Shown: one piece after another, positions 17,995 to 26,670 of the stretch
Position numbering within the stretch: position 1 is the first letter of the stretch
Layout: every line of letters starts with the position of its first letter
DNA from: Planktothrix serta PCC 8927
GTDB lineage: Bacteria; Cyanobacteriota; Cyanobacteriia; Cyanobacteriales; Microcoleaceae
Length of the DNA: 64,000 bases
NCBI RefSeq assembly: GCF_900010725.2
Contig: NZ_LR734878.1
Coordinates: 238,634 to 302,633, forward strand
Reading direction: 5' to 3'
Made by a program: the position numbers and the translations under genes
The notes under the pieces: generated by a model
What the model was told of the DNA's origin: nothing
The model's input: only the letters and a program-made list of their open reading frames with translations
Database searches by the model: none

Positions 17995-20900
17995 AATCTT
18001 TACTGATTATGACGGTCATCCAAGGCCATTATCAACCGTCTTTAGTTGTCCTCTCTTTCCTAATTGCGGTCATTGCCACTTATACCGCGTTGGATTTAAC
18101 CGGACGGGTCACTCCCCAATCTACCCTCAAGAAGCGTCTCCTCTGGGCAGGGGGAGGGTCACTGGCGATGGGAACAGGGATATGGTCGATGCACTTTATC
18201 GGGATGTTGGCGTTTCAACTTCCTCTCCCGGTGGCTTACGATCTCAAGATTACTATCCTCTCCTGGGGTGTGGGCGTGCTCGCCTCTGGGTTGGCGTTGT
18301 TGTTATGGAATCGACCTAAACTTAGTCTCGGTGTGCTTTCCGGTGGTGTGGTATTGGGATTAGCCATTGTGTCCATGCACTATGTGGGAATGGCAGGCAT
18401 GATGATTGCAGGCGCCGTGATGGAATATAATTTAGTGCGTGTTTTGATGTCCGTCGCCATCGCCATTTTTGCCTCCATCGCTGCTTCGGGGATAACATTT
18501 TACTTAAGATATTCTGGTACATCGGGGTTTAATCCCATCAAGGGATGCAGTGCCGTGATCATGGCTGTTGCCATCAGTGGAATGCACTACACAGGAATGT
18601 GGGCGACTAACATTATTGAACAGTCTTCTATGGCTTTCAATTCTGAGGAAATGTCTGTCCATTCAGGGTTAGCATTGCAAATTGGAATCATCACATTAAT
18701 ATTATTGGTGGGAACTTTAGTTACATCTTTGTTAGATCAACGCTATAACGCTCAATTACTGTATCAAAATGCCCTGCAAGAAAGTGAAAAACGCTTTCGT
18801 TCTCTGATTCGAGAAATGCCAGTAGGCGTGTTACTGTTAACGCCCAAAGGAGAGATTATTTTGAGTAATCAATTTGCTCAAAATTTGTTATTCCCGATTG
18901 AACCCAAATTAGAGGGAAAAAATCTATTTTCCTTGCCCGTTAAACTTCTCAATGAAGAAGGGAAACCCTTGGGGGATAAAATGGAATCTATTCAGGAAGC
19001 GATCGCCCAAGGTCAACCGATCCGAAACTTAATTATTGGACTCCAACAACAACCTGCTTTAGCAACCCTCACTTGGTTATTGTTAAATATTGATCCTCAG
19101 TTCAATGAAAATAAAAAAATAGAACGAATTGTCTGTACTTTTAATGATATCACCGAGCGTAAAAACCTTGATCAAGAATTAACAAAATCTCGGCAATTTT
19201 TAAATACAATTATTGAAAATATTCCTTTAGCTTTATATGTTAAAAGTGTTGAAAGTGAGTTTCAATTTGTTCTCTGGAATAAAGCAAGTGAACTAATCTT
19301 TGGAGTCCCCCGTGATCAAATCTTAGGAAAAAATATTTATGATTTGTTACCCCAAAAACAAGCCGAGCATTTTCGTTTGCATATTTTAGAGGCTTTAACT
19401 CATCATAACCCCATAGAAGTTCCTGAAGTTCTGATTCATACTCCGACTCAGGGTGACATCTTATTAAGAACTTTAAAGATCCCGATTATCAACCACCAAA
19501 AAATCACCCACATGCTGTGTATTTCTGAAGATATTACTAATCGCAAAAATACTGAAATTGCGTTACAAGAAAGTTTGGAACGGGAACAAGCGTTAGCAAA
19601 AGCCATCCAACGGATGCGGCAAACCTTAGATATCAAAACAATTTTTTCCACCACGGCTTCAGAATTAAGACGAGTGATTAATTGTGATCGGGTTGTGGTG
19701 TATCGTTTCCGTCCTGACTGGAGTGGAGAATTTATTGCAGAATCCGTTGATTCTGGGTGGATTTCTTTATTTGAAGAACAAAACTCTAATCCTAAATTAC
19801 AACAAAATACAACGGCTAATGAACGGTGTACGGTCAAATTATTTGAGAGTAACTCCCAGACTAATTATTTATCCCCTGGAATTCAAGATACTTATCTTCA
19901 ATCGACCCAAGGAGGATTGTATAATCAGGGAATCAATTACCGGGCTGTTCCCGATATTTATCAAGCTAATTTTGATGAGTGTTATATTCAGTTATTAGAG
20001 AGTTTTCAAGCCAGAGCTTATATTATTGTTCCGATTTTTTCTAATAATCAATTATGGGGATTACTCGCCACCTATCAAAACTCTAGTTCCCGTTATTGGA
20101 AACAGGCAGAAATTAATATTGCCGTGCAGATTAGTAATCAGTTAGGTGTGGCTTTACAGCAAGCTGAATTATTAGAAAAAACTCAGAAACAATCCATCGA
20201 ACTTCAAAAAGCTGTATCGGCTGCTGATGCCGCTAATCAGGCAAAATCAGAATTTTTAGCCAATATGAGTCATGAGTTAAGAACTCCCTTGAATGCCATC
20301 TTAGGGTTTACTCAATTGATGAATGAAGATCCGATTTTATCTCCAAAGCATCATAAGTATATTGAAATTATTAATCATGCGGGTGAGCATTTATTAACAT
20401 TAATTAATGACATTTTAGAAATGTCTAAAATTGAAGCAGGAAGAACAACTCTTAATGAACATCAGTTTGATTTAATTAATCTTTTAGAGGGGTTAAGAAA
20501 AATGTTGCAAATGAAGGCAAAATCTAAGGGATTAGAATTACAATTTCAATATGCACCTAACTTACCCCGTTATTTGCAAACGGATCAAGGAAAATTACGA
20601 CAAGTTTTATTGAATTTATTAAGCAACGCGATTAAATTTACAAGCCAAGGTCAAGTTACGTTAAGAGTGAAACGTGAATATCAAATCTTTAACTCTGAGT
20701 CTTCATCTTCTCCCCACTCAGAGGATGAAAATTTATCTAATATTGACCTAGAAAATCTTTCTGTTAATCCATCTTCTGAGACAAAATCGGAGTTTATTTT
20801 ATTTGAAGTTGAAGATACAGGTTTAGGAATTTCCCCCGAAGAAATACAATTACTATTTGAACCTTTTAAACAAACAGAATCGGGACGTAATTCTAATCAA

Positions 20901-21734
20901 GGAACAGGTTTAGGTTTAGCGATTAGTCGGAAATATGTCCAACTGATGGGAGGAGATATTCATGTCAACAGTCAACTGGGAGTAGGAAGTTTATTTATGT
21001 TTAAAATTCCGACTCCTTTTTTAGACTCCGGTGAACTTTCCTTCACTGCTAATAAACCCAAGGTGATGGCACTTGCACCCCATCAACCGGAATATCGAAT
21101 TTTAATTGTAGATGATAATTTAGATAGCTGTTTATTACTCAGCGAATTATTATCAGAAGTTGGGTTTAAAATTCAACAAGCTGGAAATGGTCAAGAAGCC
21201 ATCAATTGTTGGGAAGTTTGGCAACCTCATTTAATTTTAATGGATGTCAAAATGCCCGTGATGGACGGGTTAACGGCGGCGGCTTTAATTAAAGCAACAT
21301 CTCTCGGAAAACAAACTAAAATTGTTGCTTTAACCGCGAGTGCTTTTGATGAAACTCGACAAACAATTTTAGCCTCTGGTTGCGATGATTTTGTGGCTAA
21401 ACCGTTTAAATCAGAAAAATTACTTGAAAAAATCAGCCAACATTTAGGTGTAGAATATATTTATCAACAGGATGTAGCTCAACCAGAGGAATCCCTTCCC
21501 GATCCCCCCCAAAGTTCAGTAGAGGATTTGAGTTCTCTTGCAATCATCATGTCCCCAGAATGGCAGGAACAACTCTATTATGCGGCTGCTCAAGGAAGTG
21601 ATGAACAAATATTAGATTTAATTGATAAAATCCCTCCTGAACATCAGGAATTGATTGCTATTCTCAGGGATTTAAGTCTGAATTTCCAATTTCAAACTAT
21701 CTTAAAATTTACCGGAACACATACCCAAAAATAA
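17991..21734 (+). CDS. MHYT-PAS-PAS-GAF hybrid histidine kinase
   Basis: 1247 residues. Order: MHYT membrane sensor (about 8-250; SMHFIGM, SMHYVGM, GMHYTGM repeats, thought to bind metal or gas), two PAS domains (about 265-390, 395-525), a GAF (about 550-725), HisKA (phospho-His in [11 protein letters not shown] at about 761), HATPase ([32 protein letters not shown]) and a receiver (about 1037-1155; Asp1085 in [13 protein letters not shown], Lys in VAKPFK). A C-terminal stretch of about 85 residues follows. The GAF belongs to the bilin-type group and has Cys664 at the canonical bilin-ligating place, but followed by Tyr, not His. It probably works with the cyclase gene 106 bases downstream. 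Confidence 0.93.
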   Translation: MKSLLIMTVIQGHYQPSLVVLSFLIAVIATYTALDLTGRVTPQSTLKKRLLWAGGGSLAMGTGIWSMHFIGMLAFQLPLPVAYDLKITILSWGVGVLASGLALLLWNRPKLSLGVLSGGVVLGLAIVSMHYVGMAGMMIAGAVMEYNLVRVLMSVAIAIFASIAASGITFYLRYSGTSGFNPIKGCSAVIMAVAISGMHYTGMWATNIIEQSSMAFNSEEMSVHSGLALQIGIITLILLVGTLVTSLLDQRYNAQLLYQNALQESEKRFRSLIREMPVGVLLLTPKGEIILSNQFAQNLLFPIEPKLEGKNLFSLPVKLLNEEGKPLGDKMESIQEAIAQGQPIRNLIIGLQQQPALATLTWLLLNIDPQFNENKKIERIVCTFNDITERKNLDQELTKSRQFLNTIIENIPLALYVKSVESEFQFVLWNKASELIFGVPRDQILGKNIYDLLPQKQAEHFRLHILEALTHHNPIEVPEVLIHTPTQGDILLRTLKIPIINHQKITHMLCISEDITNRKNTEIALQESLEREQALAKAIQRMRQTLDIKTIFSTTASELRRVINCDRVVVYRFRPDWSGEFIAESVDSGWISLFEEQNSNPKLQQNTTANERCTVKLFESNSQTNYLSPGIQDTYLQSTQGGLYNQGINYRAVPDIYQANFDECYIQLLESFQARAYIIVPIFSNNQLWGLLATYQNSSSRYWKQAEINIAVQISNQLGVALQQAELLEKTQKQSIELQKAVSAADAANQAKSEFLANMSHELRTPLNAILGFTQLMNEDPILSPKHHKYIEIINHAGEHLLTLINDILEMSKIEAGRTTLNEHQFDLINLLEGLRKMLQMKAKSKGLELQFQYAPNLPRYLQTDQGKLRQVLLNLLSNAIKFTSQGQVTLRVKREYQIFNSESSSSPHSEDENLSNIDLENLSVNPSSETKSEFILFEVEDTGLGISPEEIQLLFEPFKQTESGRNSNQGTGLGLAISRKYVQLMGGDIHVNSQLGVGSLFMFKIPTPFLDSGELSFTANKPKVMALAPHQPEYRILIVDDNLDSCLLLSELLSEVGFKIQQAGNGQEAINCWEVWQPHLILMDVKMPVMDGLTAAALIKATSLGKQTKIVALTASAFDETRQTILASGCDDFVAKPFKSEKLLEKISQHLGVEYIYQQDVAQPEESLPDPPQSSVEDLSSLAIIMSPEWQEQLYYAAAQGSDEQILDLIDKIPPEHQELIAILRDLSLNFQFQTILKFTGTHTQK

Positions 21735-21840
21735 AAATCAAATTTGATTTTTGTTTTATTAATTAAAGAAAATTTGGTGAAAAACTCCCTAATATTTTAC
21801 CTCAAAAACACGCGAATATTATGTTAGAAGGAAGATCAAT

Positions 21841-23814
21841 ATGAATATTAATAAAGAGGAATTAATCGGGGATGTTCTGATTGTTGATGACAATATTGAC
21901 AATATTCGCTTTTTATCAAATTTCCTCACTCAGCAAGGCTACCAAGTTCGCAAGGCTATTAATGGAGAAGTGGGTTTAATGGCGGCAAGAACTGTGATTC
22001 CAGACCTAATTCTTCTCGATATTAATATGCCGGGAATCGGAGGTTATGAAGTTTGTCAACAACTCAAAGCAGATGAAAGAACCCGTTTAACTCCGGTTAT
22101 TTTTTTAAGTGCGGGAGATGATATTACAGACAAAGTAAAAGCTTTTAAAGTTGGGGGAATAGATTATATTACAAAACCTTTTCAACTCGAAGAAGTCTTA
22201 ATTCGCATTCAAACTCAATTACACCTAAAAGTTCTTCAGAAAAAACTACAAACTCAAAATGAAGCATTGCAACAAACGGTCGCTTCTTTGCAAACGGTTA
22301 CTACAAATTTAGAGCAATCCCAGGCAGAACTTCAAGCCTTATTTAGGGCGATGACGGAATCCATTTTAGTCTTTGATGCTGAAGGGCATTATCTAAAAAT
22401 TGCTACCCCCAATACTAAGTTATTATATAAACCATATCAACAAAGACTTGGCAAAAAACTCCATGAAATTTTACCTAAAAAACCAGCCGATATTTTGTTG
22501 TCAGCTATTCAAAAAGCACTAGAAACTCAATCCCAAATTGAAGTAGAATATCGTTTAATTCTTAATTATAAGAAAACCGATTTATGTGCGAATCTTTCCC
22601 CCATTTCTTCTACCTCAGTCCTTTGTGTGATCCGAGATATTAGCGATCGCAAACGTCGAGAAGAAGCCCTAAAATTAATTGTGGAAGGAACTGCTGCTAA
22701 AACAGGTCATGAATTCTTTCGCTCCTGTGTTCGAGGCTTGGCTGAAATTTTAGGCGTTCGTTATACTTTTGTGACTGAATGTGCCACCCCCGAAAAAACG
22801 AGAGCTCGTACCCTAGCATTTTGGCTTCAGAATAACTTTATTGATAATATCGAGTATGATTTAAAAGGAACACCTTGTTATGAAGTGATTGAAAATAAGG
22901 AATATTCTTGTTATTCTGATGATATTATTAATTGGTTTCCCGAAAATCAAGATTTAGTCGAGTTAAAAGCCCGCAGTTATGCCGGAATTCCCTTAATAGA
23001 TTCAACAGGAAATGTGATTGGTCATCTTGCTGTTTTAGATACAAATCCGATGCAAGATGACCAAACTAGAGAACTGGTTTTAAGAATTTTTGCAGCCAGA
23101 GCCGGAGCCGAATTAGAGCGCCAAATCACTGATAGAGCCTTGCAAGAAAGCCAGGAACGCTCAGAACGATTATTACTCAATATTTTGCCCTCAACCATTG
23201 CTGAACGCTTAAAACAGGATACCCGTGCTATTGCCGAACAATTTGAGGAAGTCACGATTTTATTTGCTGATATTGTCGGTTTTACTTCCTTATCTACTCG
23301 TGTTAAACCTGATGAATTAGTGAATATATTAAATGAGATTTTTTCGGCTTTTGATGAACTCACAGAAAAGCATGGTTTAGAAAAAATTAAAACCATTGGA
23401 GATGCTTATATGGCAGTTGGTGGATTACCCCTTCCTAACATAAATCATGCTGAATCTGTTGCTCAAATGGCATTAGATATGCAGGGAGCGATCGCTCATT
23501 TTGAAGCGAAATATAATGAACCTTTACAAATGCGAATTGGCATCAATACAGGGTCAGTAGTTGCTGGAGTGATTGGCATGAAAAAGTTTATTTATGATTT
23601 GTGGGGGGATGCTGTTAATGTTGCTTCTCGCATGGAATCATCGGGTTTACCGGGTAAAATTCAAGTCACGGAAGCCACTTATGAACGATTAAAAAATCAC
23701 TATATTTTTGAGCAACGGGGACAAGTAGAAGTCAAAGGAAAAGGAGAAATGACTACCTATTGGTTACTTCAAAGGCCACCAGGAAACTTTATCACGGGTC
23801 GCACTATAAGTTGA
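21841..23814 (+). CDS. receiver-PAS-GAF class III adenylate cyclase
   Basis: 657 residues. REC (about 12-128; Asp60 in LILLDINMPGIGG, Lys in ITKPF), a coiled-coil linker, PAS (about 165-275), GAF (about 285-440), then a class III cyclase domain (470-640). Catalytic residues: metal Asp477 in LFADIVGFT and Asp521 in IGDAYM, Lys in EKIKTIG and Asp586 in YDLWGDAVNVASRM, the pair that favours ATP over GTP, plus Asn and Arg for the transition state. It thus makes cAMP under control of a phospho-relay; the preceding hybrid kinase is the obvious partner. Its end overlaps the convergent Crp-like gene by 51 bases. Confidence 0.94.
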   Translation: MNINKEELIGDVLIVDDNIDNIRFLSNFLTQQGYQVRKAINGEVGLMAARTVIPDLILLDINMPGIGGYEVCQQLKADERTRLTPVIFLSAGDDITDKVKAFKVGGIDYITKPFQLEEVLIRIQTQLHLKVLQKKLQTQNEALQQTVASLQTVTTNLEQSQAELQALFRAMTESILVFDAEGHYLKIATPNTKLLYKPYQQRLGKKLHEILPKKPADILLSAIQKALETQSQIEVEYRLILNYKKTDLCANLSPISSTSVLCVIRDISDRKRREEALKLIVEGTAAKTGHEFFRSCVRGLAEILGVRYTFVTECATPEKTRARTLAFWLQNNFIDNIEYDLKGTPCYEVIENKEYSCYSDDIINWFPENQDLVELKARSYAGIPLIDSTGNVIGHLAVLDTNPMQDDQTRELVLRIFAARAGAELERQITDRALQESQERSERLLLNILPSTIAERLKQDTRAIAEQFEEVTILFADIVGFTSLSTRVKPDELVNILNEIFSAFDELTEKHGLEKIKTIGDAYMAVGGLPLPNINHAESVAQMALDMQGAIAHFEAKYNEPLQMRIGINTGSVVAGVIGMKKFIYDLWGDAVNVASRMESSGLPGKIQVTEATYERLKNHYIFEQRGQVEVKGKGEMTTYWLLQRPPGNFITGRTIS

Positions 23815-24555
23815 TTTGAGTTCTTCCGGGTCAAGGACTCGAATAATATCTTCTGAGGTATCATTAGATTTTGCTACTTCAATTAATTTAACTTTTTGCA
23901 TTCCCTTGAGAACTTGTTCAACAGTGCGATGGTTTAATTGACAGCAACGCGCAATCACATCAATGGGTAAATCAAACGTATAAACCCCATCGGACTGAGG
24001 TTGATTTCCTAAACTGCGTTCTTGATAAACCAAAGCTCTTAACAGTGCCGCAACCGCTTGAGGAGGATAGGAACTACAATTGAGTAAATGATACTGAAAT
24101 TTTTCTCGCAGTTCAAAAAATTTATCGTAACGCTCCCGCACCACTTCGCTATTCTCATAAATGGCTTTCAGGGTATCGAGGGGTAATTTAATCACCTCGG
24201 TGGTTTTGTAAGCTTCGACTAAACTGGGAAACGCCCGACTCATCTGGCCAAAACTAAAAGGAAGATTTCTCATCCCAAAACATCCCCCCGGATAGCTAAT
24301 GGTAATAATCCGGTCTAGGGGGGTACTGCGGATAATAATTGGCCCCCCACTCATAATAATGTAGAGAACATCTAAAAAAATATTAGGACGAAAAGCCGTA
24401 TATACAGGACGGTTAGAATACAGCTTTTCTACAGCGAGGTCTGGGGAAAGATACTGAGCCAGCCAGTTAATCTCTAAGTCTCGAAAGAGGTAGTTACTCT
24501 CAATCAAAAGTTTTGCTAACTCGACTTCAGGTGTTGAAGGTGCTTGTGCTGCCAT
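23764..24555 (-). CDS. Crp/Fnr-family transcriptional regulator
   Basis: 263 residues. N-terminal cyclic-nucleotide-binding-like beta-barrel (about 20-140) and a C-terminal Crp-type winged helix (about 165-250; FDLPIDVIARCCQLNHRTVEQVLKGMQK). The cNMP phosphate cassette typical of CRP (GExxG...R.A) is poorly conserved: YPGGCFGMRNLPFS occupies that region, so cAMP binding is uncertain. It overlaps the cAMP-producing cyclase tail to tail by 51 bases, which suggests, but does not show, a functional link. Confidence 0.85.
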   Translation of the reverse strand: MAAQAPSTPEVELAKLLIESNYLFRDLEINWLAQYLSPDLAVEKLYSNRPVYTAFRPNIFLDVLYIIMSGGPIIIRSTPLDRIITISYPGGCFGMRNLPFSFGQMSRAFPSLVEAYKTTEVIKLPLDTLKAIYENSEVVRERYDKFFELREKFQYHLLNCSSYPPQAVAALLRALVYQERSLGNQPQSDGVYTFDLPIDVIARCCQLNHRTVEQVLKGMQKVKLIEVAKSNDTSEDIIRVLDPEELKSTYSATRDKVSWWPLK

Positions 24556-24754
24556 ATTGTACTTTCCTACTGTCTCTCTCTATCTTGACATGGCGAAGGC
24601 ATTTGCTTACAAACTCAAATCCTCAAGAGGATTCCTGTAACCCAGTTTCATACTCTAAAAATCCCTTTAAATAATGCCTTAACGAGGATATAACGGCGAC
24701 ACCTGCGAAATTTTATTAGAACAACCCGCCCCATGGCGCGTCTCTACTCAATCT

Positions 24755-24773
24755 GTTCCCTGTTCCCTGTTCC
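24755..24773 (+). repeat. heptamer short tandem repeat (GTTCCCT, about 2.7 copies)
   Basis: GTTCCCT-GTTCCCT-GTTCC; same unit as the arrays at 12770, 36577 and (complement) 59878. Confidence 0.75.
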
Positions 24774-24852
24774 AGAGAGGGGTTTTTTGTGGGGAGGATG
24801 ATGATCACAACCCGGAAATTTTACAAAAAATAACAGTCAGGGTAAAACCGCT

Positions 24853-24867
24853 TGTGAAATTGTCACA
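24853..24867. promoter_or_regulatory. possible Crp-like operator
   Basis: TGTGA-aattg-TCACA. The half-sites are the Crp consensus, but the spacer is 5 and not the usual 6 bases. It lies 186 bases upstream of the 25053 gene, in the divergent region next to a Crp-family gene. Confidence 0.35.
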
Positions 24868-25052
24868 TCCGTTACATAATGGAATCCATCTTTTCTCTAA
24901 ATCGAGGGAAGATTTTGGGGACGCGGAAAAAACTGGAACAATCTCCCCGGTGAGAACCGACATTAATAGAGATAGTGGTGATATCAAGATCATTCTCATC
25001 CTAGCCGCACCCAAAGATTCTATGTAATCATCAACCCAGAGGAGAGGTTGAC

Positions 25053-25379
25053 ATGAAAATTATTCAAGGATACAACCCATCACAACCCGTTTCCCTGACC
25101 AAAATCCGTAAAGTCAGGGGTGTAACCATTGTGGAAAAATCAGGGGATCATCTGTATGTATTACCGGATGAAAATCACGCTAAACCTGTACCAGAATTTA
25201 ATAAAATTAGCTCTTTTGATATTAATGATTGGGCAGAAAAAGCAACGGATTTAGATGGATTCTACTTTATTAATGCCATTACTCAAACCGGAAACTATTT
25301 GGGTTCTGAATGGAATGATATTATTTTAGGACTCAAATTCAGAGGATTAGCTACTTACGTTCCGGCCAATCAATCCTAA
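25053..25379 (+). CDS. hypothetical protein, 108 aa
   Basis: No family recognised. The protein is soluble, with two beta-rich halves (VRGVTIVEKSGDHLYVLPD; DLDGFYFINAITQTGNYLGSEWND) and no cysteines or membrane helix. Strong RBS gaggagagg before ATG, good cyanobacterial codon use. Its long upstream region suggests regulated expression. Confidence 0.75.
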   Translation: MKIIQGYNPSQPVSLTKIRKVRGVTIVEKSGDHLYVLPDENHAKPVPEFNKISSFDINDWAEKATDLDGFYFINAITQTGNYLGSEWNDIILGLKFRGLATYVPANQS

Positions 25380-25404
25380 ATGAAATATTCATCCTTACAC
25401 TCTG

Positions 25405-25475
25405 CACCCCTCTAATTTTTACCCATTAAAGGTAAACCCACATCAAAATTGTCCTGATGGGGAATTAGAGGGGTG
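25405..25475. repeat. inverted repeat, 12-bp perfect arms
   Basis: CACCCCTCTAAT (25405-25416) and ATTAGAGGGGTG (25464-25475) flank a 47-base loop, between two same-strand genes. A terminator or attenuator role is possible; there is only a weak T stretch. Confidence 0.6.
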
Positions 25476-25506
25476 TATTAATTAGTATTTGCTCACAGAG
25501 GAAAGG

Positions 25507-25710
25507 ATGAACAAGTCATCATTAAGTACATCTACCGATATTCAGCGTATTGTCAACAAAATTTACGCCACAGGTCAAATTACTCGCGCTGACCAACAAG
25601 GATTAACGGCTTTAATTTTTTCTGACCAAGTTTTAGGCTTAAAAGAATGTCAGCAAATTAGTGAAATTATTAATCGCTTAAATAACGGCTGGTTAAAAGT
25701 CATTGATTAA
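25507..25710 (+). CDS. small hypothetical protein, 67 aa
   Basis: Starts at ATG 25507 with RBS gaggaaagg; a TTG at 25489 is less likely. It is helical and polar: STDIQRIVNKIYATGQITRADQQGLTALIF, ending in NNGWLKVID. Similar short proteins are common in cyanobacteria, with no function known to me. The stop is directly followed by the first copy of a 106-bp direct repeat. Confidence 0.7.
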   Translation: MNKSSLSTSTDIQRIVNKIYATGQITRADQQGLTALIFSDQVLGLKECQQISEIINRLNNGWLKVID

Positions 25711-25816
25711 TATATACTCAAGCCTTCTAATCTTGCCGTTTGCCATTTCAGCTTAGAAATGCTAGAATAGCTTATAATGCTGACGGAAAATTGAGAAAAT
25801 GCTATTTGCGCCCGTT
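25711..25816 (+). repeat. 106-bp direct repeat, copy 1 (orphan promoter plus 5' gene end)
   Basis: 100 of 106 bases match 29686-29791 with no gaps. The copy holds a full promoter and the first six codons (MLFAPV) of the DUF262 gene, but then runs into a different sequence and stops after 13 codons (25799-25840). Confidence 0.93.
25740..25768 (+). promoter_or_regulatory. sigma70-type promoter (copy 1)
   Basis: TTGCCA (25740-25745), 17-base spacer, TAGAAT (25763-25768). Identical elements to the promoter of the DUF262 gene. Here it would read into a 13-codon leader and then hicBA. Confidence 0.6.
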
Positions 25817-25877
25817 CGTCGGTTTCAAACTCAACGCTAAAATAAGAAAATAGAAAAAATAGCCACTTGACTCAATT

Positions 25878-26081
25878 ATGAATATTAAAGCTATTGTTCA
25901 CGAAGCAGAAGAGGGAGGGTATTGGGCAGAAGTTCCTGCACTTCCTGGATGTGTAACCCAAGGGGAAACTTGGGAAGAAGTGATGGAAAATCTGCAAGAA
26001 GCGATAGAAGGTTGGTTAGAGGTGGCAAATGAAACTCAAAAGGAAAAAGAAACTGACCGCATTGTGCAAATTGCAGTATGA
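25878..26081 (+). CDS. hicB: HicB-family antitoxin
   Basis: 67 residues of the degenerate RNase-H fold: MNIKAIVHEAEEGGYWAEVPALPGCVTQGETWEE, then ENLQEAIEGWLEV. It binds and neutralises HicA and represses its own promoter in known systems; it lacks a clear C-terminal DNA-binding domain, so the repression role is not assured. Its stop overlaps the hicA start by 4 bases (ATGA). The order is hicB-hicA. A duplicated promoter lies upstream. Confidence 0.93.
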   Translation: MNIKAIVHEAEEGGYWAEVPALPGCVTQGETWEEVMENLQEAIEGWLEVANETQKEKETDRIVQIAV

Positions 26082-26287
26082 AATCAATTTCTGGGAAAAA
26101 TTTTTGTAAGATTTTGGAAAGAAAAGGCTGGATTTTGAAACGAATCAAAGGCAGTCATCATATTTATCAAAATCCCCAAAATAATAGGATTGTTTCTGTT
26201 CCAGTTCATCGGAATCAAGATTTAAAGCTCGGAACATTAGGTGTTCTGATGAAAACTGCAAATATATCTGAAGATGAGCTAAACTAA
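26078..26287 (+). CDS. hicA: HicA-family mRNA interferase toxin
   Basis: 69 residues with the double-stranded-RNA-binding-like fold: SGKNFCKILERKGWILKRIKGSHHIYQNP, catalytic His in the GSHHIYQ segment, then VSVPVHRNQDLKLGTL. It cleaves mRNA when free of HicB. Intact length and motifs; the only complete TA pair in the window. Confidence 0.93.
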   Translation: MKSISGKNFCKILERKGWILKRIKGSHHIYQNPQNNRIVSVPVHRNQDLKLGTLGVLMKTANISEDELN

Positions 26288-26356
26288 TCAACTTTTCTTG
26301 AATCAATCACTATTTATTCAGAAGTAGAGTTCAAGTCATTATTAGGGAAACTTTAA

Positions 26357-26614
26357 ATGATGTTAACAAATTTTATTTACGCAGCCATGAATCGGGCAAA
26401 ATATGAGATCTTAGATGAGGGGATATTTTATGGAGAAATACCCGACTGTCAGGGAGTTTGGAGTAGTGGTAAAACCTTGGAAGAATGTCGAGAAAATTTA
26501 CAAGATGCGTTAGAAGGATGGATCATTTTAGGGTTACGTTTGGGTCATCAATTACCGATTTTAGAGGATATTAACTTAAACATTGAAAACGAGAAGCAAC
26601 CACAAAGACACTAA
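26357..26614 (+). CDS. orphan HicB-like antitoxin
   Basis: 85 residues with the HicB core: YEILDEGIFYGEIPDCQGVWSSGKTLEECRENLQDALEGWI. No hicA follows; the next gene is convergent. The C-terminus is longer than in its neighbour (LRLGHQLPILEDINLNIENEKQPQRH). It may be an antitoxin left after toxin loss, or protection against foreign HicA. Confidence 0.85.
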   Translation: MMLTNFIYAAMNRAKYEILDEGIFYGEIPDCQGVWSSGKTLEECRENLQDALEGWIILGLRLGHQLPILEDINLNIENEKQPQRH

Positions 26615-26670
26615 GACACTAAGAAATGAAGATTATCAAGGAAAAAATGAGGGGAAGTGGATAATCTTTT

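Larger units (their letters stand above)
24556..25052. other. 497-base intergenic region
   Basis: Divergent space between the Crp-like gene (minus) and the 108-aa gene (plus). It contains a GTTCCCT heptamer tract at 24755 and a TGTGA-N5-TCACA inverted repeat at 24853. No convincing gene is present. Confidence 0.5.
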
